Assembly (NCBI GenBank): GCA_950097015.1
Contig: CATNEN010000039.1
Coordinates: forward strand, 3,050,001 to 3,114,000
DNA from: Macrostomum hystrix
Taxonomy: Eukaryota; Platyhelminthes; Macrostomidae
Length of the DNA stretch: 64,000 nt
Direction of reading: 5' to 3'
A model generated the notes under the pieces. It searched no databases. It had not been told where the DNA came from and saw only the letters and a list, made by a program, of their open reading frames with translations. Positions 54,942-64,000 of the stretch are shown one piece after another; positions within the stretch are counted from its first letter, which is position 1, and the number at the start of each line of letters is the position of its first letter. A program made the position numbers and the translations under genes.

Positions 54942-55773
54942 TTAAGCTAGCCATGCAGTCACCTGATGCTGTATGAGGCCTCTGTCATAGGCTGCGAAAG
55001 CTGCGCGACTGACACTGCCCGGCTGCTGATTGTCGGACATGGAATTCGCGACTGTCTCAGTTAGAAGGCGGGAAGTGCCGCGCATCGGCGGGTACACGAA
55101 GGGCCGTCCGTACTTCTCCGGTTGGAAGTCGCGCCGGTAGACGCTGAGTACAGCGGTGTGCTGTTCGTCATTTTGCTGCTAAATAGGAGTATAATGGAGA
55201 GTTGACGATTGGCGCACTTGTCTCTAGGTTGTTGCTGCACTCAAAACCGTGCGTCGACATCATTGACTAACTATTTCACTGTTCTTATCATGAGACGACA
55301 CATTCACTGTTCACTGTTCTTATCATGAGACGACACATTGTCATCGAGCCCCAGTAGGATGAGAGGTTTTTGCCATATACACTGCCGTGTCCTGATATCT
55401 CAAGGCCTCAAACAAACTCTATGGCTCTCCCCTGATTCTTTGAGCTGCTAGAACAAATCTAAATTGGGCTACTTACCAGCCAAACAGGCCGCATCGATCT
55501 ACCTGGAGGCAGTCCGCTAGGCGCCTTTGGCGGCCACAGAGCAACGGGTGGCAGTTGAGATCCTCTGCTGATGCCCTCGCTGACGTCAGCAACTTCCTTT
55601 TGCGGTTGCCTTTGACTCAATCTATGACGCCTTCGGCTCTTGACGGCCGACCGTTGGAGCTGTTCCGGGTCCCAGCTGGCAAGGCTGACGGTGCTGATCC
55701 AGTGCGCGTGCCAGGGGCAGAATGAGGGGCGCGACTGGCCAGTGGGCCTTGGAAACCTCGGCTCGGTGAACAT
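54942..55773 (-). CDS. Unrecognised two-exon protein (177 aa)
   Basis: Exons (minus) 55773-55477 and 55178-54942 join in phase 0 with GTAAGT and TATTTAG splice sites. Start MFTEPRFPRPTGQSRP, a basic Ser/Arg/Gln-rich middle (KSRRRHRLSQRQPQKE), then Pro-rich ALWPPKAPSGLPPG. Exon 2 has a conserved-looking block SVYRRDFQPEKYGRPFVYPP and ends QHQVTAWLA. A possible donor just inside (CATCAG then GTGACT) means it could continue further. Short Pro/Arg/Tyr-rich proteins like this include axonemal inner-microtubule proteins, but I have no motif that proves this. Function unknown. Confidence 0.5.
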
Positions 55774-55859
55774 GTTGCAGCTGCGGCGATCGACAATGCG
55801 GAATCAAACAGAAAATCCAAAAATTAGCAAAGCTATCCTAATAATACATTGCAGGAGGG

Positions 55860-56052
55860 CTGAGTGCACTAGCGCACTCATTTGGTGACTGCAGAGGCAA
55901 TTATGCATATTCTGTTGTGTCTACATCTGCCCTCAACGGCAGCTTTTCTCTTCACAGCAGAGCCCCAAATTAATGTTGCCACTCCGCGGAATCGAGCCCA
56001 CGGAACTTGGTGCAAGGGGCGAACGCGTTAATCGTTCTGCTACTCAGCCCTT
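55860..56052 (-). mobile_element. SINE family A, partial
   Basis: Minus copy with head GCAGAACGATTAACGCGTTC (minus strand) and shortened body. Confidence 0.82.
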
Positions 56053-56894
56053 AAAAACGACTTCGCTATTGTGAAGTCCTTGTTAACTACACTCACCGGT
56101 AGGGATAGAAATCGAAGTTAAAAGTTGAATTAACTGCCAGCAGCCTGATGCAAAGGTATAGCCACATTCACACTGCAACGAAATGTGCAGCCCTCTTTAT
56201 TCTGGAGTGGCAAGACTGAGATTGGTCGGTAGATCGCGCAGTTGTCAAGAGTAACAATTGCCGTGGCAATGGAAGCTGCAACTTTTACCTTCCTAATCGC
56301 TGCGACCTCCCGTGGCGACAAAGAAAGCTTCATTGTACAACACGGAACAGGAAAGAGACTTCAACATCATATGATGGGTGCAGTGAAATTGAAGCCTTGC
56401 GTTGGAGGTGAAGAGACTTCTTAACAATGCCGGAGTTGGACGTAAAAATGAAGAGCTAGCTCCGGTAACGCCAGCCCTAGTAAATTAGTATAGAGGATCC
56501 TGGAAGTTAGTTGCTTGTGAAGTTTAAAATCACAATATCCCATCAAGCTGTGCAAATTGTGCCAGGTGCAGAGGCAGCACATAGGACCCTCCGATATCCA
56601 TTTCGCGTGGTCGTCAAGAAGAATCTCAATTCATCATCGGACAGGCGGAGATGCAATACAATACTTAGGCATCAACTTCAAAGCGGTGCAAGAGCTGTCA
56701 TGGTCGATTGTCAGGTGATTGTGGGGTTCGATCTTCTTGAGACTCACCAAGGAGTCAGTGATCTGTCTCCTGGTTTAAAATACATGTACATTAAATAATT
56801 TACATCTATCATAACCGTGCAGCCTCCTGACTTGTGAACAATACACCCACGATCGAGTGTCTAATATTTAACAGTAACAAGACCACGATATTTC
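56053..56894. other. Spacer
   Basis: No supported gene. Short open frames near 56242 and 56511 lack splice context or known similarity. Confidence 0.4.
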
Positions 56895-57082
56895 TCCTCT
56901 GGGAAAGACAGCAGGGGCTATTTCAAATACCCACTGCCTACTTCTCAATAGCTGCCAACCGAATGACCGATTTTTTGAGTCCACCATCTGAATCAAAATT
57001 TTCCACCCTATACGATGAACTAACCTTCAAAGCCGTACGAGCCCGCATCGTCGAGATATTCAGCGATTCTTGTCGAAGACCC
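56895..57082 (+). pseudogene. Second copy of the dispersed coding-like repeat, interrupted by a SINE
   Basis: Reads in one frame as WERQQGLFQIPTAYFSIAAN, then YDELTFKAVRARIVEIFSDS. It aligns with 48770-48985, and the sequence resumes after the SINE (57400 on: ACTGGGGACAAGGACAAATA matches the continuation at 48970). The parent gene is not recognised. Confidence 0.6.
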
Positions 57083-57092
57083 TAATAATAAC

Positions 57093-57399
57093 AATTGCAG
57101 GTGGGCATTTAGTGACACTAGACCCGCAGCCAGCGAGGAGGCAATTCTGAAAACATAGATACTGTACGCAGGCACACGCTCACACAGGTGTGTAAATCTG
57201 CCCTGAATTTCTCATCTTCACGCAGTGTACACCACTGTGCCTTGGAGGTTGGCCCTACAATGGCGTAAATTGCACGGCTAGCCCCAAGCCTTCTCTCCGC
57301 GGCTGCGCCCCAACTAATGTAGCCTCGCCGTGGAATTGAACTTAGGGACCTTGGTGCGAGGGGCAAACGCGTTAACCGGTCTGCCACCGACCCCCTGTC
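57093..57399 (-). mobile_element. SINE family A inserted in the coding-like repeat
   Basis: The (AAT)n tail is at the left (57082-57091), head at the right (GTGGCAGACCGGTTAACGCG, minus). Imperfect 9-10 bp flanking duplication TGTCGAAGAC / TGTCGATGAT at 57071 and 57396. Confidence 0.88.
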
Positions 57400-58576
57400 G
57401 ATGATACTGGGGACAAGGACAAATAACATTGCTGTGTATAAACCTCTTTGGTTTTTGCCACCAGACACGCCTACAAGAATCGTTGAACATCTAGACGATG
57501 CCGATGTTTTGAGACTCTGGAAGTTGCTTCATCGGATGGAGCGGAAATTTTTTAGCCCGTGTTCTGAATTTTAATGGCCATGTTATGGACACATGGCTAT
57601 GACTTTCATAAGGTTGCGTTCGCTCGTACAGCAATTCAGTCCGCCCAAAAACCTACCCTAGCTAATGCGGACACAGATTTTAAAGCTGTGTGATCGGAGC
57701 ACTGAGCATTAAGTGTCTTGCTCAAGCGCTCAAGGACACGCTTAGTGGGCTTGTTAATCGCCGAAAAAGGAACATTAGAGACCAATGAAGGCTAGTTAAT
57801 TTAGCAAACCACATGGGTTGTGTATTTTTTGCCCTAAAGTTAAAGTTCTGAAAGCCGACAGGACTGGCGGGAAAACGCATTTATGAATCTGAATGTCAAT
57901 TTCGGGGGCAATTAGTTCAGGAAAGTAGAAATAGCTAGCCAATTAAAGGCTGAACAGACATAAAAACTGAGCATAAAATGTGCAAGTGCTAATAGGCACT
58001 GTTAGATGGCTTCCACACTACCTTTAAGAAGCATAAAAAGATAGCGAGAAAGATCTCAGCAAACAGTGTGCAGATCGGAGTTGAATTGCGAACAGCCTAG
58101 GACAACACTAAAACAAAGAAATGTCAGACAATAATTTTCAGGCTTGCAATATTTCAAGCAGAAAACAATCTTAGCAATTTAACTAGGAAAATCACTAGAT
58201 GCCTACTGAAATAAGTAGTTAAACAGGCGAATGTAATTTTGCAATTATCAAATCTATCAAACAAAGCTTGCTCAGAGTTCAAAGAATGTAATTCATACTA
58301 TTAATTATAAATTAATACGTGCTTCTACGAGTAATAAAGCGAGCACATCATAGTTTAAGTAGAGTATCTTTATAGCAAAGTGAATCGACATTAAAATCTT
58401 TTAATGCCCTCGGTAGCTTGAGTAAAAATTTATTATTTATCAATTAAAAATTAACATTCACGAAACTGTCACAAGCGGAGCATGAACGTATATCTAATTT
58501 AATGTATTCCACGTGGACCGCATATTCCTAGCCAATAATGCTAACAAAATGGCACTTGTCGGTGCACGGCCGAGCC
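57400..58576. other. Cytochrome b5 3' flank
   Basis: Contains a SINE family B body fragment at about 57590-57745 (CATTAAGTGTCTTGCTCAAG). The minus strand has an AATAAA at about 58429-58434, roughly 145 nt after the cytochrome b5 stop and a candidate polyadenylation signal. No other gene. Confidence 0.5.
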
Positions 58577-60892
58577 TTACATGACAAACTTGTAAATCAG
58601 GTAGGCAGCCAGAAGCACACCGATGGGAATAAGGAAGCCACTCCATGAGGAGCCGGCACCGCTGCCCCCAGCGCCCCTGGACTCCGGCCCGACGGAGGTC
58701 AGGCTGCTCTTCTGCTCCTTCTCCAGCACCTCGCCGATGGCATACTGCTCCATCATCTCGCGGGCGTCTGTAGAATGGCCGACATCTTCGAAAGCTTCAG
58801 TTGCAAAGCCGCCGGCCTGTTCAAGGAGGACTTCCTCACCGCCAGGGTGCTTAAAAATGAGAAGGTTAGAGGCAGTAAGCCTTGGGAAAATGATATGAGA
58901 GCAGGTATATTCATTTAGTTCAGGACTTCAACCTGTCAATTGTAGACAAAAAGCCGCCTTGGGTCATGGCTGTTTAGTATATTGCCTGTTCTTCAGTAAA
59001 GCACTATATTATTTAAAGCACAATACTTTAATCTAATTGCAAAGTGCAATATTTTAGTTCATACTAGGTTATAAATGTATTCCCATTCCCAAAAATACAA
59101 CTATGAGATTAACTTGACTAAAGCATACAAAGTTTCTATGAATAATACTTCTTAACTATACTTAAAAATGCATTTGTTGCTATACATAGCAAAGTGCTAC
59201 TTGAATGTTGAATGAGGGTACTACCTTAAACAAGGGTAACTTGTAGGAAATAGTATTGAAGAAATCAGTAAACAGTAATGTCGCTAAATTGTTAATTAAG
59301 TGCATCTGTACTTGCTCCCTCACTTGCATTCTTTTTGCCATCTGCCCTCCTTATTTTATCTACTCTGGCTCACCCCCATTTAAGCCACCCCCACATGGAA
59401 TAAAATTGATAAAAGTGATCAATTTGGCTTTGCAATCTAGTTATCTTGGCTTGTACACAGGCTGCTTGTTTGGGCTCATTTTTCACAAATTACAAACAAC
59501 AACCAAGCAACAATTTGTGTGCAATATCACACAACAAGTAAGCAATACAATTGTAGCTTGACATAAATCCATTATTGCATCTCCTTTAAAGAAAGGTCCC
59601 AAGCTATTGCAACCTTTTAAGTGAGTGAAATTTTATCATGCTAAATAAGCTCACAATTTTTTATGTTACATATTGCAACAAACCATAAGTATAACAAACA
59701 ATTAAGCTGTAGAGTACATGTTAAACTGTAAATTCTTTCACTTGTTTTGCATAATATATATCTACATACAAAAAGCAGGAAGAATTTAATCATGGAAAGA
59801 AGATAATTAAAAAATTGTAAAAGGTTTGTTGATTTTAGAGTTCTGCTGTAGCTATGGAAATGGCTATGTGAAGCTACGGATACGGAGCTTTTTAGACAAA
59901 CGTTATAGATATGGATAGTTATGGGATATTATGTTTCCTATATCTAGTTTTTGTATATCTTGAGTTCTCAAATTTAGTTTACACTTTAAGTAAGTAAAAA
60001 CTAACAACAAAAAATAATGAGAACAAAAAGAAAAGATAAAAAGAGATTGAGACAGAAATACAAAAATTCTATATAAACTAAAGCCAATAAATACTTCAAG
60101 GCTACATGCATGTTAATGGGATATGTGGATGGCTATGACAAGATGTAGAGAGCCAAAATAAGGGCAAATGACAAAGATAATATATGAAGAAACTTCAGAC
60201 TGTCAACAATGGAAACTCTTAATTTCCTGCTGTGGCATTTTGGGGACTCAAGCTCCTAGGATTTCAATGCCACATGCATGTTGTGGGGTAGTGGGCAGGG
60301 GGATTTTACCCCAAACCAGTTGAGTCCTAGGAAAGGCATGAATTCTCATTGGCTGTGGTCTCCTTGACTTTGAAATTCTAATACTCTATTGCTCCTTAGG
60401 CTTCCACTTTCCATATATATCAAAAGACAAAAGGACAGACTTCTGAAAAAGAGCAAACTATAGGCCCTACATCTTACTGAACTTCTCTGAGTTACAAATT
60501 ACATGTATCCATAAAAGAGTAACACACAAAACACAAAAAGTGGAAATTTTTTAAGTTATGGGAATGGATACTGATAGGCTATGAGAAAATTTTGGAGATA
60601 GAAATACAGATACAAATATGGGAAAATTTTGGTTAGGCCTACAATGAAACTCAGATATTCATAACAGAAGACAAAAATGCATAAAATATTTAGGTGGAAT
60701 AAAAAATAAGGAAAAGAAAAGGAAATGAATTTATCTGGAATAAAATTGGCTACGCTAGAGATTTGAAGTGTATCTTACCTCAGATAGAAACTTTGTCACA
60801 TCATAGACTTTGTCATGAATTATGATCCAACAACTTTCAGAAGTTTTATGCTCCTCAACTTCCTTCTTTGATATCTTGCGCAGTGAAGTCAT
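58577..60892 (-). CDS. CYB5: Cytochrome b5, tail-anchored
   Basis: Exons (minus) 60892-60779 and 58849-58577 join in phase 0 to give 128 residues. Heme domain: [30 protein letters not shown], then [20 protein letters not shown] and [12 protein letters not shown]. The two axial heme histidines are those of HPGG and GHS. A Ser/Gly linker follows, then a C-terminal anchor [20 protein letters not shown] ending VM*. Known role: electron carrier for fatty-acid desaturation and P450 reactions at the cytoplasmic face of ER or outer mitochondrial membrane. The short, weakly charged tail suggests ER, but targeting is uncertain. The 1.9-kb intron is AT-rich and, unlike most genes here, has no minisatellite. 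Confidence 0.96.
58850..60778. other. Cytochrome b5 intron
   Basis: Single intron, GTAAGA donor and TTTTTAAG acceptor (minus). No repeat array or embedded gene seen. Confidence 0.75.
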
Positions 60893-60984
60893 TTTAAAAC
60901 TTTGTCAAATTTTACAATTGTGATTAATAAGATAATAGCATAAAATTGCAAACCAATCTCAACAAAATAAAACTGGTGGTGTGG

Positions 60985-61480
60985 ATGCAATGGTTCCCCG
61001 ATGCATATTCATATTTATATTCGAAATATAACAAACACTCTGGCTCTGTCGTACCAAATCACATGAAAATTTACAGTCTTCGAAGGAGCGAGTTATCAGT
61101 GCATATCAAATTTGGAGTCGATTCGTAGTACAGTTCAAAAGTTATTCATAGGCCCTATTCACGTCTGAACTGTGCTCGCCTATCTCCGCAATGCATTTAT
61201 ATGCAATCTTGGATGCCATATTTATATTCAGAATAGAGCCACTTTCGCTGCATCAATTTCAACCAAACTTTACCGACTTCGAACAGCAAGCGAGTTATCA
61301 GTGCATATTAAATTTGGAGTCGATTTGTAGTACAGTTCAAAAGTTATTCACGTCTGAACTGTGCTCGCCTATCTCAGCAATGCATTTATATGCAATCTTA
61401 GATGCCATATTTATATTCAGAATAGAGCCACTTTCGCTGCATCAATTTCAACTTTACTGTCTTCGAACAGCCCTGATCAA
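60985..61480. repeat. ~190-bp tandem repeat, about 2.7 copies
   Basis: Successive copies share GCGAGTTATCAGTGCATAT (61087, 61280), GGAGTCGATTTGTAGTACAG and CTATCTCAGCAATGCATTTA (about 61180 and 61370). The spacing is about 185-195 bp. It lies just upstream of cytochrome b5. Confidence 0.85.
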
Positions 61481-62178
61481 TATATGTTTTAGCATGCTTC
61501 ATTAATTTCCTTTTGGTAGCTGCTTACTGGAACAGAACGACGCTTATTCTTAGCTTCCCGATCGTCCTTAACACCCGGCCTCCGTCGTATGACATGCGAG
61601 ACAAACGCTTTGTTGGTGAGTGGAAAAAAAGCCAAACCTCTTAAAAGTTCTACGAGGCCACTATGGAATGAAATTCAACATGCAAAACTTTGAAATCTTT
61701 GAGACGCAATCGAATTATCGATTGGTGTGAACTTCACACTTTAATTCACACAAAATTCTGGAGTTTCGAGGCGTCGGACATACAGTCTTTCTCTTTAAAA
61801 AGGAAGAGACTGTGGCTCTACTGGTATAGTCTATGGGCGTAAACAAGATGTCAGAGGCTATTGAGCCCTGTTTTTTACTGTACTTGCACTTTACCAGCAT
61901 ATGGTAAGGAAAGATGACTTCTTTTTAAGATTTATATGTAAGTCCTTGACCTCCTCCTTGCATTTGTCTTTAAATTCTGTCTAGATCGCCTTTTCTTAAT
62001 CCTAAATTCTAGCTATCACAGAAGATTTCTCTGCGAAATAGCGTCGAAAGTGAATCTGTGATTTAGCTGTACGATTATTGTTCTGCGTTAATTTTAATAT
62101 TGCTATCGTTTGTTCTTTTATATTTAGCTAGTGCGCTTATCGCTATGAAGTGCGTTTTTTAATGCGTTTTTTGCTTTT
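61481..62178. other. Spacer
   Basis: Unique AT-rich sequence, nothing recognised. Confidence 0.45.
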
Positions 62179-62186
62179 TCTTCTGC

Positions 62187-63626
62187 CAGTGTTGGGCATC
62201 GTTAATGAAAAACTTAACTTCGTTAACAGTTACGAAGTTAACTCTAACTGGTGAAAAAAAACTAACGATTAACGGTTAACGATTTAGCTTTTGGCAAAGA
62301 AGTAACGCAGAAATCTAAAAAAATTTAACTTTCGCCCAAAAACTTATTTCTTACAGATCGAAGCTGTTTACAAAATGTAAATACACGCATTTTCTATCCT
62401 AAAACTGTCTTTTTGTATCATTTCATATGATTATACTGTAATAAAATCGGTGTTCTATTTTATATTGCCAGTACTAAAGTCAAATGTGTTATGCCTGCCT
62501 AAATCGTCTCGTATAAACTTAATTTTTCGTACCGATGTTTTGTATCAAGATGTAAGATAATTATTTGCTTAAAGGAGGCTTGTTTAGTTAAATATAAAGA
62601 AACATCAGTGACAACCGGTTTGGCTGGTGCGCGTAACTGGATCCTAGTCGCTAATGCAGATTAGAACAAGTAAAGGGTTGACATCCAAGATAACTGAATT
62701 AAGTAATGTTGCTATAGTAGCTTTAGTCTAAATCGCCCTGAACTAGTGTCATTTAACGAATTGTCGGGATTAGCGCGTGCGCCGGCAGGCAAGCGTCATT
62801 AGCACTATCAAGTGAATTATATTAAGTAGTACTTCAGCTAAGTAAGCTTGAGAGTGCAGCCTTCCGAACATCCTAGTCATTTATTTTAAATGGCGACCAC
62901 CCAGCCATGAAAACATTACAATACGGTAGTACGGACACGGTACAGAGATAGAGCTAGCTACCGGGTGCATATATCAATATATTTGGGCATTTGGCCAGAC
63001 TGCCAGAGCCAGATACCGCTCATGCAAGAGTGAGATGGCAAGATAGTAAGATAAGACGGTATATATGATAGTACCGTGCATACCATACGTATACTCAATA
63101 CTCCCATTCCCAAAACACCTTGCTAACTGTCTGTCACGTGTCACTGAGAATAGAGATCAGGGAAAATTATTGGTTTCTTATTTTGCAAGCTTATTCTGTT
63201 CTGTGTGACTGACTGACTAGCCGCTTATCATATTGATCACTTGTTTTGTTAATTGTTGCATTGGTGCAGTGCGTCAAAGATGAAAATGATTGTTATTTTC
63301 GAAATTTATAAATTTGAAGCGTAAATTCACTAAATAGTTTCATGGAAAGTATGATTAAAACTTACCTTGACTTTCCATTTTTGGCAAATAATGTTAAATT
63401 TAGTAAAATTAATGATTTCAATGTACAATATCCCTTTTCGCTACACAGACTATTTTTTGCAAAAAAATTAACTTTTGCCATTTAACTTTTAACTTTTGGG
63501 TAAAAAATAACGAAAGTTATTAACGATCGTTAACTGAAAAAAAGTAACGGGTTTTTAACGAATTCGCAAAAACTTTAACTTCGTTAACAGAAAGTTAGCT
63601 GTTTAACTAGTTAATGCCCAACACTG
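62187..63626. mobile_element. Non-autonomous hAT-like DNA transposon (1440 bp)
   Basis: Left end CAGTGTTGGGCATCGTTAAT and right end TTAATGCCCAACACTG are inverted repeats (13 bp exact, then a diverged GTTAAC-rich subterminal zone on both sides). Flanked by perfect 8-bp direct repeats TCTTCTGC at 62179-62186 and 63627-63634, the hAT hallmark. No transposase open frame inside, so it would depend on an enzyme made elsewhere. Confidence 0.92.
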
Positions 63627-63634
63627 TCTTCTGC

Positions 63635-64000
63635 ATATATACAAGTAGTTGTCTGCCATGTCTGTCGAAGTGGTGAGTTTTTTATACCGAAATATTACTT
63701 ATACCGGGCGTGGTGGAGAGGGCCACTCTAGTAATCAGAAGACCGACGCCCCAAAAAGAGCAGCAGTTATAGCTAACTCTGTTACGTGTATGTTTAACGC
63801 AAGCCCTAATAGAATGCACCTTCCCATGGAGGTGTAGAAAATGCGCAAGAATGCGATCGGTTCAAATGCTTTCTAGGAAATATTTAAAGCAATAAAACTA
63901 GTCCTTGATTTCATTAAAAACCGAAGAACTGGAATCCCTTGAGAAATTCTTCCTCTGGCGTCAAGAAAAATTCTCTTAGCCTAATTACTCCATCTATTAA
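63635..64000. other. Right-end spacer
   Basis: A 62-codon open frame begins at 63649 but has no recognised family or splice partner. Nothing else seen. Confidence 0.35.

Noticed and set aside
63649-63837. 62-codon frame at the right edge
   Set aside because: Short, no recognised motif, adjacent to a transposon; cannot be supported.

Overview
This window is animal nuclear DNA, probably from a lophotrochozoan or other protostome invertebrate; a free-living flatworm would fit, but I cannot fix the species. The reasons are spliced genes with clean GT-AG introns, an innexin (the protostome gap-junction family), an M6 proteolipid, a tetraspanin, a LIM-homeobox gene of the Lhx6/8-Arrowhead type, a fibrinogen-related secreted protein, tRNA-derived SINEs and hAT-type DNA transposons. 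Coding exons are GC-rich against AT-rich introns and spacers. Exon joins were derived by hand from splice consensus, reading-frame phase and family similarity, and no transcript was available.

Layout from left to right. 1-8268 (+): C-terminal 17 exons of an inositol-trisphosphate-receptor-like calcium channel, entering from outside the window. 10579-12952 (-): M6/PLP-family proteolipid, six exons. 15757-20782 (-): tetraspanin, five exons. 23723-25343 (+): two-exon protein joining a degenerate calcineurin-B-like EF-hand region to a death domain. 26561-26776 (-): small secreted, basic, prohormone-like peptide. 27994-33744 (-): Lhx6/8-Awh LIM-homeodomain factor, four exons. 33745-39899: a gene-poor, repeat-filled stretch. 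39900-44946 (-): DRG1 GTPase, four exons. 46497-47942 (+): secreted PAN-like plus fibrinogen-domain protein, four exons. 51072-53391 (-): innexin, five exons. 54364-55773: two convergent unrecognised genes. 58577-60892 (-): tail-anchored cytochrome b5, two exons. 62187-63626: non-autonomous hAT-like transposon with a perfect 8-bp target duplication.

The dominant non-gene feature is minisatellite DNA. About twenty tandem arrays with units of 11-42 bp (plus one near 190 bp) total roughly 15 kb by my coordinate sums, close to a quarter of the window. Most multi-exon genes carry one in an intron. One 16-bp family occurs in three arrays. Two of these lie in opposite orientation around the last exon of the channel gene and could form a kilobase-scale hairpin. 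A tRNA-derived SINE family, about 300-370 bp with an ATT-rich tail, occurs about nine times, and one copy has a perfect 15-bp target duplication.

The genes do not form an operon or shared pathway. Several concern membranes and calcium or junctional signalling (IP3R-like channel, M6, tetraspanin, innexin), but I read that as coincidence of neighbourhood. The observations most worth following are the altered pore filter of the IP3R-like channel, the EF-hand/death-domain fusion, the inverted minisatellite pair, the acidic insertion in the first LIM domain and the poly-cysteine tract in the innexin.
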